Shown piece after piece: positions 45,004 to 54,512 of a stretch of 64,000 bases of DNA. Below the pieces are notes generated by a model. The model did not search any database. It worked only from the letters and a program-made list of their open reading frames with translations, and was not told the DNA's origin. Location of the stretch: contig CAZXLD010000022.1 of the NCBI GenBank assembly GCA_964641965.1, positions 1 to 64,000 of the forward strand, written 5' to 3'. Each line of letters begins with the position of its first letter. Within the stretch, counting starts at the first letter, position 1. A program made the position numbers and the translations under genes. This DNA comes from JAJDFU01 sp964641965. GTDB lineage: Bacteria; Bacteroidota; Bacteroidia; Chitinophagales; Saprospiraceae.

Positions 45004-45549
45004 ATGCCTTCACTACCTATGGAAACAGTTTCCCCTACTCGAAATACGCAGACTGAAGATCAAAAAAAAGTACAGCACCTATTGGCCAACCTTAGTTCTA
45101 GTTGGAAAATGAATCTGTATTACATCCAAAAACTTCCTACGTTATGGTGGTGGGGCGTTCGAGTGGAAGAAGCTGGTTCGGAACAATTTCAAGTATCTAT
45201 CCCCTTCAATTGGCGTACCCAGAATCCTTTTCGTTCGATTTACTTTGCTGCCTTGGCAGGGACTGCCGAATTAAGTACGGGCTTATTAAGCATGCTAGCC
45301 ATTGAGGCAAGTGGAAAAAGTGTTTCCATGCTTGTAACCGGAATGGAAGCTGAGTTTCTTAAAAAAGCAAATCAAAGGATTTGTTTCACCTGTACACAAG
45401 GGAGTGAGATCCGGGCTGCTATCCAGCAGGCTATTCTTACCGGAGAAGGTACCTCGGTCCGAGTTACTTCTGTGGGCACAAATCCTGAGGGTGCGGTTGT
45501 AGCTCGGTTTTATTTGACGTGGTCGTTCAAAGTTCGGTCCGGTAAGTAG
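45004..45549 (+). CDS. DUF4442 domain protein (hotdog-fold thioesterase-like)
   Basis: About 181 residues. The core resembles the DUF4442 branch of the hotdog superfamily: a helix-rich start (NLSSSWKMNLYYIQKLPTLWWWG), then VSIPFNWRTQNPFRSIYFAALAGTAELSTGLLSM, which forms the central helix. LVTGMEAEFLKKAN and C-terminal strands (AVVARFYLTWSFK) follow. Relatives are thought to be acyl-CoA thioesterases, but the substrate is unproven. I chose the ATG at 45004; ATG 45019 and GTG 44992 are also in frame. It lies between sucC (divergent) and mdh. Confidence 0.82.
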   Translation: MPSLPMETVSPTRNTQTEDQKKVQHLLANLSSSWKMNLYYIQKLPTLWWWGVRVEEAGSEQFQVSIPFNWRTQNPFRSIYFAALAGTAELSTGLLSMLAIEASGKSVSMLVTGMEAEFLKKANQRICFTCTQGSEIRAAIQQAILTGEGTSVRVTSVGTNPEGAVVARFYLTWSFKVRSGK

Positions 45550-45794
45550 GATCAAAAAATATAGAAAACCGGTTCTTTGTTCAATTGAACTGGCTGCCAA
45601 TGGCCAACCTTGCCCCTCAATGCCGATTCGTCCTCGAACAGGTATTTTTTATACGGTTAATATGCCAAGAATTACAGGCTATTCAATGGGAAAAATCCTA
45701 AATAGCCTAACTTTACCCGTACCCTGATCCTTTGCAAATACCTCCTAATATCAAGGGATTTGGAAGTAGATCCTAACAAACTTAACATAGCATT

Positions 45795-46730
45795 ATGAGT
45801 AAAGTAACCGTAGTCGGAGCTGGAAATGTAGGTGCCACTTGCGCCAACGTACTGGCCCACAAAGACCTGGTCAAACAAGTGGTCCTGGTAGACATAAAAG
45901 GGGACCTGGCCCGGGGAAAAGCCTTAGATAGTTGGCAGCAAGCCCCAATCGATTACTATAGCACCCATTTGGTAGGCACCGAAGACTATGCTGCTACTGC
46001 TAATTCCGATATTGTTGTGATCACTGCGGGGATACCCAGAAAACCGGGTATGAGTCGGGATGACCTGATCAGCACCAATGCCAAAATCGTGAATTCGGTG
46101 GTCCAATCAATCATGGAACACTCCGAAAACCCCATTATTATCGTTGTGTCTAATCCATTGGACGTAATGACCTATGCAGCCTACAAATCTGCCGGCCTGG
46201 ATAGTAAAAGGGTCTTTGGGATGGCCGGTATTTTGGATACGGCGCGTTACCGTGCTTTTCTGGCCTCTGCGCTGGAAGTATCACCTAAGGACATCCAGGC
46301 GGTCCTGATGGGAGGGCATGGAGATACCATGGTTCCTTTACCTCGATATACCACAGTTGCAGGAATTCCAGTTACAGAATTGATCGAAGCGGACAAATTG
46401 CAGGCTATCGTTGACCGCACAAAAGTAGGTGGGGGAGAGTTGGTTAAATTGATGGGCACCTCAGCCTGGTATGCACCTGGCGCAGCAGCGGCTCAAATGG
46501 TAGAAACTATTTTGAAGGATGAAAACCGCATTTATCCATGCTGTGCACTGCTCAATGGAGAATACGGTATGCAGGATATTTTTCTCGGTGTACCGGTTAA
46601 ATTGGGGCAAAACGGGATTGAACAATTGATCGAACTAAAACTGACCGGCCCTGAGAAAGAGCTGTTAACTGCTTCTGCCAGCCATGTACGCTCCGTGATG
46701 GAAGTATTCAATGGAATGGGTATCCTTTAA
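45795..46730 (+). CDS. mdh: Malate dehydrogenase
   Basis: Malate dehydrogenase interconverts malate and oxaloacetate with NAD(H) in the TCA cycle. The 311-residue protein is of the lactate-dehydrogenase-like type. The NAD fold begins VTVVGAGNVGATCANVLA. IVVITAGIPRKPGMSRDDL gives the substrate loop with arginines, VVSNPLDVMTYAA is conserved, and the catalytic histidine sits in MGGHGDTMVPLPRY. A strong terminator follows 22 bp after the stop. A weak promoter-like TAACTTTA lies at 45708-45715. It is close to sucC, another TCA-cycle gene, on the opposite strand. Confidence 0.97.
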   Translation: MSKVTVVGAGNVGATCANVLAHKDLVKQVVLVDIKGDLARGKALDSWQQAPIDYYSTHLVGTEDYAATANSDIVVITAGIPRKPGMSRDDLISTNAKIVNSVVQSIMEHSENPIIIVVSNPLDVMTYAAYKSAGLDSKRVFGMAGILDTARYRAFLASALEVSPKDIQAVLMGGHGDTMVPLPRYTTVAGIPVTELIEADKLQAIVDRTKVGGGELVKLMGTSAWYAPGAAAAQMVETILKDENRIYPCCALLNGEYGMQDIFLGVPVKLGQNGIEQLIELKLTGPEKELLTASASHVRSVMEVFNGMGIL

Positions 46731-46752
46731 GAGTCAAATTGAACATCTTGGT

Positions 46753-46792
46753 AATTGGGGCTTTGGCATGCAAGGCCCCAATTTATTTTTTC
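46753..46792 (+). terminator. mdh: Intrinsic terminator after mdh
   Basis: AATTGGGGC and GCCCCAATT arms with a short loop are followed by TATTTTTT. Confidence 0.9.
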
Positions 46793-46998
46793 ATCGCTCT
46801 CCCAAATTGAATGGCCTACCCTTAGTCCATACAAAAGTCTGTATTCTTGAATCCAACCTCTTGGCACCACCCTACGATTTGGCAATTCCTTCCACATCAT
46901 TGAAATTGGACACTACATAGAGGAAAAAAGCTCGGAGGGTAAACAATATGATTTCTGTTCCCGTTTCTTTTTTCCTGTCATCAAGTAAAACCAGAACG

Positions 46999-47547
46999 AT
47001 GGGTACTGACCTTCTCGACTTGCAGATCTTTAATGAAATGCAGACCAATAGCGGAGCAACTTTAGGAGCACTTTCCCACAAAAAACCCGTTTTGCTTGTT
47101 TTCTTGCGTCACTTTGGATGTACTTTCTGCAGGGAGGCGCTATCTGATCTATCCGATGTTCGAGAAGAAATTGAGGACCGTGGCGTTCAGATCGTTTTTG
47201 TCCATATGACCAATCGCGAAATTGCTGATCGGTATTTCACGCGCTATGAACTAGAAGGAGTAGAGCATATCAGTGATCCGGACTGCAATTATTACAAGGC
47301 CTTTGGTTTGGTAAAAGGGAATTTAACTCAACTGTTTGGTCTTCATTCCTGGATTCGCGGATTTTCTGCAGGGGTTGTACAAGGACATGGAGTAGGGGTC
47401 CAACAATTGGGTGATGGCTTCCAAATGCCGGGCATCTTTATTATCCAACACAATAAGATTGTGGAGAGCTTTATCCATAAGTTAGCCTCAGATCGTCCCA
47501 ATTACCTTCAATTGGTGGATGGTGCTATGGTCAATTCAAAGGTTTGA
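46999..47547 (+). CDS. Peroxiredoxin-like (AhpC/TSA, SelL/PRXL2-type) protein
   Basis: A 182-residue thioredoxin-fold protein. After LVFLRHFGCTFCREALSDLSDV it carries a CxxC (CTFC, residues ~36-39) at the usual peroxiredoxin active-site position. The segments DPDCNYYKAFGL and GFQMPGIFIIQHNKIVESFIH fit AhpC/TSA relatives of the PRXL2/SelL group, some of which use selenocysteines at the two CxxC positions. Here both codons are ordinary cysteine. It probably reduces peroxides or acts as a thiol oxidoreductase. I took the ATG at 46999; a longer frame opens at 46948. Confidence 0.83.
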   Translation: MGTDLLDLQIFNEMQTNSGATLGALSHKKPVLLVFLRHFGCTFCREALSDLSDVREEIEDRGVQIVFVHMTNREIADRYFTRYELEGVEHISDPDCNYYKAFGLVKGNLTQLFGLHSWIRGFSAGVVQGHGVGVQQLGDGFQMPGIFIIQHNKIVESFIHKLASDRPNYLQLVDGAMVNSKV

Positions 47548-47732
47548 ATTTATATCCTGTCCTGGCTTTTTAAATCAAATCCGGTTCCGGAGTTTCCACT
47601 AAACTACTGTAAGGAGGCCTACCCAAGCGGGTAGTTTGCCATTCCCATCCCACCTTTTTGTCTTTCCAACTACATAATCGGGTATTCCCATTCAAGCAAC
47701 CCTGTAGAGAATTCTGCTTCTTTATTTCTATC

Positions 47733-47744
47733 CAACACGTGTTG
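47733..47744. promoter_or_regulatory. 12-bp palindrome upstream of susC, candidate operator
   Basis: CAACACGTGTTG is a perfect palindrome with a central CG, about 97 bp before the susC start. The symmetry and central CG recall LacI-family operators. The core CACGTG also occurs in parS, but the flanks do not fit. No regulator gene is adjacent. Confidence 0.35.
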
Positions 47745-47840
47745 ATTTCCTTCGGATCAGTATTGAATTAAGAGGTAGGGAAAGGGGGCATTGTCCTTCC
47801 TTTTCCAGCATTCACTATTGTTAAATTAAAACACCCGACT

Positions 47841-50800
47841 ATGTTTAAAAAGCTGACACTAGCTTTGCCTATATTCCTATGGGCATGGGCCATTTCTGCA
47901 CAGCAATCCATCCAGGGAACGGTAACCAATGACGCAGGTGAACCTCTCATTGGGGTAAACATCTTGGTTAAAGGATCCAACACAGGAACCGTTACCGATC
48001 TCGATGGCAACTTTGAATTGCTTGTTCCTTCCGAGTACAATACGCTCCTATTTAGCTACACGGGCTTTAGCCCTAAGGAAATTGTCTTGGATGGTGCCAG
48101 CACGCGACTGGATGTGGTGCTCAATGAAGCAGCCATTGGACTGAACGAGGTAGTGGTAACGGGATACGGTACCCAGGTTCGTTCCGATATCACCGGAAAC
48201 ATTGCCAAAGTATCCAGCGAGGAAATAAAAGATATCCCGGTAAGTTCTTTTGAGTCCGGTATTCAAGGGCGTACAGCAGGGGTATTTATTGAAAAGACCA
48301 GTGGCCGTCTCGGGGAAGGCGTGAAGGTGCGTGTGCGCGGAAATTCATCCATTTCGGCCAGTAACCAACCGCTTTTTGTCGTAGATGGTGTGCCAATCAC
48401 TGCGGAGGATCAGGGGATTACCAATAATCAACCCACCAGCCCGCTGATCGATATCAATCCGGCTGACATAGAATCTGTTGAGATCCTGAAAGATGCCTCG
48501 GCTGCCGCCATCTATGGGTCACGAGCCTCCAACGGGGTCGTTCTGATTACTACAAAAAGAGGGAAGGCCGGACGTACGAATTTCAACGTAAACTATCAGG
48601 TAGGGATCAGCCAACCCAGTAATACCATCGATTTTCTGAATGCAGCTGAGTATCGGGAATTATATACGGAGGCCACCTTGCGATTCTTAGGAATCGATCC
48701 AATCACCGCTTCCGAAGAAGAGCAAAACGATGCCCGTCAGTTCTTGGAAGATGCATTGGTGGCAGGATTCAATTCAGATTTTGAAACCAATACCGATTGG
48801 CAGGAGGAAGCTTTCCGAAACGACGCTTTATTTCAGCAACTGGATATCAGTGCTTCTGGTGGAAACGAGAACACCCGCTTTTATGTCGGGCTGGGCTGGA
48901 CCGACCAAGAAGGAATTCTGATTGGCAATGAATTTGAACGGATCGGTGGTCGATTGAACCTGGACCAGAAGGCTTTTGATTGGTTGGATGTGGGGATGGG
49001 TTTTAGCTTCAATCGAACGACCTTGGACCGAATAGCGAATGATAATGCTTTTGCTACTCCACTTCAGTTGATTGCGTTGGCTCCAACGCAACCTGCCAGG
49101 TTGGAGGACGGGGAACCCAATCCGAACACTATTTACTACAATGGGCTTATTGAGGAAAAATATTCCTTCCGAAATACGGTAGTATTTCGAACCCTGGCCA
49201 ATGTGTATGGTCAGCTAAACATTCTGCCTTGGCTGCGTTTCCGTACCGAATTCGGGGTGGACCTGCTTGACCAGCGAGAAGATAACTTCCAAGGTCGCCA
49301 AACTCAGAACGGAGCTCCTGCAGGACTGGGTGAAAGTCGTGCCGTGCGCGTGTTTAATTACAACACCAATAACTTTTTCACGATCGGCGGTGAAATTAAC
49401 GACAACCATTTTCTGGAGGCTGTTTTGGGAATGTCCTACCAGGAGTCGGAACAAGACCTGACAAGTATACAGGCGCAAGGCTTTCCCAATGACGATTTGA
49501 ATTCGATTGCCAGTGCGGCTGAACCTACCACTACCGCGGAAACCTTCCAGGGGTTCTCTTTCTTATCCTATTTTCTTCGAGCGAATTACAAGTTGAACAA
49601 CCGCTACTTGTTTGGCGTAAGCGGACGGGTGGATGCATCCTCCAAATTTGGAAAGAACAACCGCTACGGGTTTTTCCCGGCTGTAACCGCTGGCTGGATC
49701 ATAAGCAATGAAAACTTCCTGATCAATAATCCGACACTTTCCTATCTGAAGGTCCGATTTAGCTGGGGATTGACCGGTAATGCTCCGGTCGCCAATTTCG
49801 CTCCTCTCGGCCAATGGGTAGGCAATGCCTATACGACCACGTCAGGCTTATCGCCTGCCACCCTGCCAAGCCCGGATCTGAAATGGGAAAATACGAGCCA
49901 GTTTAACCTGGGGCTGGATTTTGGGTTGTTGAATGATCGGGTGACGGTCGAATTTGATATCTACCGTAAAAACACCACAGATTTGTTGTTGAGCCGGCCA
50001 CTACCGGGTATTTCAGGCTTTACCAGCATCTTCGAGAATGTAGGTGAAATCCGTAATGAAGGTGTTGAGTTGGTATTCAACTCGCTCAATTTTGTAGGAA
50101 AATTCCGTTGGAGCACCAGTTTCAATATTGCATTTAATCGAAACGAGGTTACCCGGCTAAATAGCGATTCCGATATTATCGATATCGTAAACCGGGTGCG
50201 CGTAGGCGAGCCGCTTGGTGTATTCGTTATGCGAAAATATGCCGGTGTAGATCCGGAAACGGGGGATGCTTTATTCGATGATGGAGAAGGAGGGACAACC
50301 AGTAATTTCAACGCGGCACCGGTTCAGGTAGTCGGTGATCCGAATCCGGACTTCGTGGGTGGATTCAACAACACCTTTGAATTCTACGGAGTTGACATCA
50401 ATATCTTTTTCCAATTTGTTAATGGCAACCAGGTATTTAATGATGGGGGCCGTTTTCAGAGTAACAATGCTTCAGGGTTCGTAGATAATCAAACCAGAGA
50501 CCAGCTCAACCGTTGGCGCCAACCCGGCGATATTACCAATGTGCCAAGGGCGGAGCTGGTAGGTAGTATTGGCGACCAGCGGTCTACCCGTTATTTAACC
50601 GATGCTTCGTACGTGCGATTCAAAACGCTTTCTGTTGGGTATAATTTGCCTTCAAAAGTGCTGGATCGCTTGAAGCTCCGGCAGGTTCGCATCTACGTCC
50701 TTGCCCAAAACCTCTACAATTTCACCGATTACCGAGGTTGGGACCCGGAAGTTAATTCTCCTCCCACTAATCCAACCACTACTACCGCCAATGTTCGACA

Positions 50801-50867
50801 GGGCTATGATTTCTATACGGCTCCACAGCCTAGGACATTCACTTTTGGGCTAAACCTTGGATTCTAA
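47841..50867 (+). CDS. SusC/RagA-type TonB-linked outer-membrane transporter
   Basis: A 1,008-residue importer that, with its SusD partner, moves oligosaccharides across the outer membrane at the expense of TonB. It has a signal peptide (to ~residue 21) and a carboxypeptidase-regulatory-like domain (~24-105: IGVNILVKGSNTGTVTDLDG). The linker NEVVVTGYGTQVR (~104-116) and the plug (~120-230: LFVVDGVPI, SVEILKDASAAAIYGSRASNGVVLITTKRG) follow. A 22-strand barrel ends in the C-terminal TFGLNLGF. The neighbouring pullulanase suggests that alpha-glucans or branched maltodextrins are the cargo. susD starts 18 bp downstream. Confidence 0.96.
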   Translation: MFKKLTLALPIFLWAWAISAQQSIQGTVTNDAGEPLIGVNILVKGSNTGTVTDLDGNFELLVPSEYNTLLFSYTGFSPKEIVLDGASTRLDVVLNEAAIGLNEVVVTGYGTQVRSDITGNIAKVSSEEIKDIPVSSFESGIQGRTAGVFIEKTSGRLGEGVKVRVRGNSSISASNQPLFVVDGVPITAEDQGITNNQPTSPLIDINPADIESVEILKDASAAAIYGSRASNGVVLITTKRGKAGRTNFNVNYQVGISQPSNTIDFLNAAEYRELYTEATLRFLGIDPITASEEEQNDARQFLEDALVAGFNSDFETNTDWQEEAFRNDALFQQLDISASGGNENTRFYVGLGWTDQEGILIGNEFERIGGRLNLDQKAFDWLDVGMGFSFNRTTLDRIANDNAFATPLQLIALAPTQPARLEDGEPNPNTIYYNGLIEEKYSFRNTVVFRTLANVYGQLNILPWLRFRTEFGVDLLDQREDNFQGRQTQNGAPAGLGESRAVRVFNYNTNNFFTIGGEINDNHFLEAVLGMSYQESEQDLTSIQAQGFPNDDLNSIASAAEPTTTAETFQGFSFLSYFLRANYKLNNRYLFGVSGRVDASSKFGKNNRYGFFPAVTAGWIISNENFLINNPTLSYLKVRFSWGLTGNAPVANFAPLGQWVGNAYTTTSGLSPATLPSPDLKWENTSQFNLGLDFGLLNDRVTVEFDIYRKNTTDLLLSRPLPGISGFTSIFENVGEIRNEGVELVFNSLNFVGKFRWSTSFNIAFNRNEVTRLNSDSDIIDIVNRVRVGEPLGVFVMRKYAGVDPETGDALFDDGEGGTTSNFNAAPVQVVGDPNPDFVGGFNNTFEFYGVDINIFFQFVNGNQVFNDGGRFQSNNASGFVDNQTRDQLNRWRQPGDITNVPRAELVGSIGDQRSTRYLTDASYVRFKTLSVGYNLPSKVLDRLKLRQVRIYVLAQNLYNFTDYRGWDPEVNSPPTNPTTTTANVRQGYDFYTAPQPRTFTFGLNLGF

Positions 50868-50885
50868 TTCAAAATCATCCGAAAC

Positions 50886-52340
50886 ATGAAAAACAAGTAT
50901 ATTTTATTCTTCTTTTTAGTAGGCCTATTGGCCTCGGCCTGCAACAACCAACTGGATATATCTCCGCGCGAGGTGATCGATGCAGAAGAGGTATTTACCA
51001 GCGCCGATAATCTGGAGGCGGCTCTCGGTGGAGCCTATGCTGAATTTGCCGGGGTATTTGGTGGTGTGAATACTGCTTTTAGCGGTGAATTGTTTGGAGG
51101 GGATTTCAATCTGATGAGTGAGCTTCTTGCCTCCGACAGTAATCTAATATGGGGCGGATCGTTTTCCACCTATCGTGAAGTAGGCAATAAGGCGATTCTT
51201 GTCAACAATACCCTAATCCGAAATAATTGGTTACGAGCTTATCTGGCTATCAACAACTTGAATACTGTATTGGCCAATCTCGATGTGGCCGATAGTCAGG
51301 AGCAAGCAGACCGTATTGAAGGAGAAGCATTGGGTTTGCGGGCCATGCTTTATTTCGATTTGGTCCGATTTTGGTCCAGACCTTGGGGTACTGGCACAGA
51401 AGCTTCAGATCTTGGTGTACCCTTGGTTTTAACGGCTATTGTAACGACAAATGACGCTGAAGCAACTGCAGACCTGGGACGTTCAAATGTAGCGGCTGTT
51501 TATCAACAGGTTGTTGATGACCTGGAGCGAGCGGAAACCTTGCTTGAACCCTCCGGAGCTAACGGTAATTTTTTCAGTACTTATGCCGCATCTGCTGTTC
51601 TGTCTAGGGTTTATCTTCAACAAGGAAACTTTGAATTAGCAGCCGCTAAAGCAGACCGAGTGATCCAATCCGGTGTTTACAGCCTGGTAAGCGAACCTTT
51701 GGCTGCTTTCAACAATCCGTCGAATTCTTCAGAAGACATATTTGCGATCCAACAATCCACTTTGCGCAACGCGGGAGCGAACAATAGCGGGCTTACCACC
51801 TTTTATGCTCGCTTAAACGGTCCTGGTCGGGGAGATATGCAGGTGCAGGAGCCTCATTTCCTTCTTTTTGAAGCAGGTGATCTGCGCGGCGGACTGCAGG
51901 ATGATCTTCCTCAAACGGCAACTATCCCGGATGTAAGGGAAATGTATTACATCGGGGTTGGTGGTCAGAACTCCGGGCAAATCCAATGCGCGAAATACGG
52001 AGATCCCAATCTCAACATTCCTACTGCACGGCTGGCTGAAATGTATCTGACCAGGGCAGAAGCTAATTTTGAGGCCGGTACGAGTGTAGGAGCTGCTCCG
52101 GTCGACGATATCAATGTGGTTCGGGCTCGAGCCGGACTGGATCCAATTGGAGCAGTAACACAAGATGAAATTCGGGAAGAGCGCCAACGCGAACTGGCTT
52201 TTGAGGGGTTTAGACTGCATGATTTCAAGCGTTGGCAATTGCAGATCGATGGTCTTCCCTTCACCGATCCGGCTTTGGTATTGCCTATCCCGGAACGCGA
52301 ATTGGAGGTATACGATATTCCTCAGAACGAGGGGTATTGA
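50886..52340 (+). CDS. SusD/RagB-type surface glycan-binding lipoprotein
   Basis: A 484-residue lipoprotein that acts as the lid and glycan-binding partner of SusC. The lipobox LLASAC places the acylated cysteine at residue 19. Typical features follow: AEEVFTSADNLEAALGGAYAE, GEALGLRAMLYFDLVRFWSRPWG and a TPR-like helical core. The family ending reads IREERQRELAFEGFRLHDFKRW, with LPIPEREL near the C-terminus. It forms a pair with the susC gene 18 bp upstream. A terminator stands between it and the pullulanase gene. Confidence 0.95.
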   Translation: MKNKYILFFFLVGLLASACNNQLDISPREVIDAEEVFTSADNLEAALGGAYAEFAGVFGGVNTAFSGELFGGDFNLMSELLASDSNLIWGGSFSTYREVGNKAILVNNTLIRNNWLRAYLAINNLNTVLANLDVADSQEQADRIEGEALGLRAMLYFDLVRFWSRPWGTGTEASDLGVPLVLTAIVTTNDAEATADLGRSNVAAVYQQVVDDLERAETLLEPSGANGNFFSTYAASAVLSRVYLQQGNFELAAAKADRVIQSGVYSLVSEPLAAFNNPSNSSEDIFAIQQSTLRNAGANNSGLTTFYARLNGPGRGDMQVQEPHFLLFEAGDLRGGLQDDLPQTATIPDVREMYYIGVGGQNSGQIQCAKYGDPNLNIPTARLAEMYLTRAEANFEAGTSVGAAPVDDINVVRARAGLDPIGAVTQDEIREERQRELAFEGFRLHDFKRWQLQIDGLPFTDPALVLPIPERELEVYDIPQNEGY

Positions 52341-52395
52341 TCGATCGATTCATTTTTGGCTAGACGGCGCCCGTTGTGGCGCTTAATTACAAATT

Positions 52396-52430
52396 GGGGA
52401 GGCAAGTAATGCTTGTCTCCTTTTTTTATT
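52396..52430 (+). terminator. Strong intrinsic terminator between susD and pullulanase
   Basis: GGAG.CAAG and CTTG.CTCC arms around TAATG are followed by seven T. It lies 55 bp after the susD stop and ends just before the pullulanase start, so it can reduce transcription of that gene from the susCD promoter. Confidence 0.85.
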
Positions 52431-52451
52431 TTGGCGTTGAATACCGTCTAC

Positions 52452-54452
52452 ATGCAGATCGTCCAATCTTTCCTATTCATGATCTTCTTGTTTGCCCTTG
52501 GGCCTTCGATTGGGGCTGCCCAGTCGACACCCGATCTAGACCGATTCCCCATTTATGATGGAGATGATCTGGGATTAACTTTTGAAGCCGATACTGTTCA
52601 TTTTCGATTGTGGAGCCCAGTCGCTGAACAGGTGCGGTTACACCTCTATGAGACAGGGATTGGTGGGGCACCTCTCGTAACGATTGATATGGATCAAGGG
52701 GAACACGGAAGCTGGAAAACAGAACTATCCAGGCAAGTGGAAGGGCAATATTACACGGTCCAGGTTTTGCATAAAGGACAATGGCTGATGGAAACGCCTG
52801 ACCCTTATGCAAAGGCGGTGGGTGTAAATGGACTTCGGGGCCAGGTTCTGGATGTATCTACCCTGAATCCACCGGATTGGGAGAAGGACACCTATGTAGA
52901 GATCGATCCTTCGGAGGTGATTCTGTATGAGCTTCACCTTCGAGATGTATCAACGCATTCCTCTTCCGGAATCCGGCAAAAAGGCAAGTTCCTTGGATTG
53001 GTTGAAGAAGGGACCCAAAGCATGGAAGGGCTTTCTACTGGATTGGATCATATTGCTGGTTTGGGTATCACCCATTTGCACCTTCTGCCTGCTTTTGATT
53101 TTCGATCTATTGACGAGAGCCGGCTGGAAGAGGAACGATTCAATTGGGGATACGATCCTGCGCATTATAATGTCCCTGAAGGCAGTTTTTCTACAGACCC
53201 TTTTGATGGAAAAAGGCGAATACTGGAGTTTAAGCAGATGGTACAAGCCTTGCACCGAAGAGGGATTGGAGTAATCCTGGATGTGGTATACAATCATACC
53301 GGAGCTACGGAACAATCCGTATTCAATCAGGTAGTACCGCATTACTACTACCGGCACTGGGAAGATGGTCAATTTGCCAATGCTTCGGCCTGTGGTAATG
53401 AGACTGCCTCTGAACGACACATGGTACGGAAATTCATAATCGAATCCCTGCTGCACTGGGTAAAAGAATACCATATAGACGGCTTCCGATTTGACCTCAT
53501 GGGTATTCATGATATGGAGACGATGAATGCCATTTCTAGCGCCCTACGCGAAGTAAATCCGGATGTGTTTTTATATGGGGAAGGATGGACTGCCGGAGAA
53601 AGTCCGCTGCCAGTTGAGAAAAGAGCTTTAAAGAAGCATACGCATCAGCTGGACCATATTGCAGCCTTCAGTGACGACCTTCGGGACGGGCTAAAGGGAA
53701 GCGTTTTTGTAGATGACCAAGGTGGCTTTGTCAGTGGGTTAGCTGGGAATGAAGAGTCGGTTAAATTTGGAATTGTGGCAGCAACCTCCCATCCGGAGGT
53801 GGATTATGAAGCTGTAAATTATTCAAATTCGCCCTGGGCCTTGGAACCAACCCAATGCATTAATTACGTCTCTTGCCACGATAATCATACGCTCTGGGAC
53901 AAACTGTTACTTTCGAGGCCGGATGCCAGCTCGTTTGAACGAGTGCATATGCATCATCTGGCTTTGGCAATTGTGCTGACCGCACAGGGCATCCCTTTTT
54001 TACATGCAGGAGTCGAGATGAGACGAACCAAGAATGGGGTGGAAAACTCGTTTGAGTCTCCGGACTCGATCAACCAAATTCAATGGTCCTGGCTTTCTGA
54101 TAATCAGGAAACGGTTGAGTTCCTGAAGCAACTAATCACACTACGAAAGATGCATCCCGCCTTCCGGATGAAAACGACGGCTGAAATTCAATCCAACCTT
54201 TCTTTCGAACAATTAGAGGAGCCCTTACTGGTGGGATACCGGATAAACGGGGCAGCTGTCGGAGATGCCTGGGGGGAAATCCTTGTTTGGTTGAATGGTT
54301 CGGAAACACAAAGGTTAATCCAATTACCTGAAGGTAATGCCTGGTCCGTCGCTTTAAGCGAATTTGAAATTGACCTGGACGGGATAAGAACAATTCCTGG
54401 TCCTGGACTCGTTTTACCTCCGATATCGGCAACTATTTTGTTCCGAGATTAG
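52452..54452 (+). CDS. Type I pullulanase (GH13), secreted
   Basis: A 666-residue debranching enzyme that hydrolyses alpha-1,6 links in pullulan and branched starch or glycogen fragments. It has a signal peptide (to ~residue 24, GAAQS) and a CBM48-like N-terminal domain (~40-130: FRLWSPVAEQVRLHLYE). The GH13 catalytic barrel carries the type I signature FNWGYDPAHYN (~229-239). The nucleophile is in DGFRFDLMGI (~343), the acid/base in YGEGWTAG (~376) and the transition-state residues in SCHDNHTLWDK (~476). A beta-rich end completes it. I chose ATG 52452, where the signal peptide begins. Confidence 0.95.
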   Translation: MQIVQSFLFMIFLFALGPSIGAAQSTPDLDRFPIYDGDDLGLTFEADTVHFRLWSPVAEQVRLHLYETGIGGAPLVTIDMDQGEHGSWKTELSRQVEGQYYTVQVLHKGQWLMETPDPYAKAVGVNGLRGQVLDVSTLNPPDWEKDTYVEIDPSEVILYELHLRDVSTHSSSGIRQKGKFLGLVEEGTQSMEGLSTGLDHIAGLGITHLHLLPAFDFRSIDESRLEEERFNWGYDPAHYNVPEGSFSTDPFDGKRRILEFKQMVQALHRRGIGVILDVVYNHTGATEQSVFNQVVPHYYYRHWEDGQFANASACGNETASERHMVRKFIIESLLHWVKEYHIDGFRFDLMGIHDMETMNAISSALREVNPDVFLYGEGWTAGESPLPVEKRALKKHTHQLDHIAAFSDDLRDGLKGSVFVDDQGGFVSGLAGNEESVKFGIVAATSHPEVDYEAVNYSNSPWALEPTQCINYVSCHDNHTLWDKLLLSRPDASSFERVHMHHLALAIVLTAQGIPFLHAGVEMRRTKNGVENSFESPDSINQIQWSWLSDNQETVEFLKQLITLRKMHPAFRMKTTAEIQSNLSFEQLEEPLLVGYRINGAAVGDAWGEILVWLNGSETQRLIQLPEGNAWSVALSEFEIDLDGIRTIPGPGLVLPPISATILFRD

Positions 54453-54512
54453 CTCTGACATTGGGAATACATTGCCCAGCAAAAGCTTCACTACTTTTAA
54501 TCAAAAATTGCC

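Noticed and set aside
46711..46920. 69-codon frame running from the end of mdh across its terminator
   Set aside because: It overlaps mdh and passes through an obvious terminator hairpin; no protein-like conservation is visible.
47733..47744. CACGTG palindrome as a parS site for ParB
   Set aside because: The flanks do not match the parS consensus beyond the CACGTG core, and the site is 16 kb from parAB.
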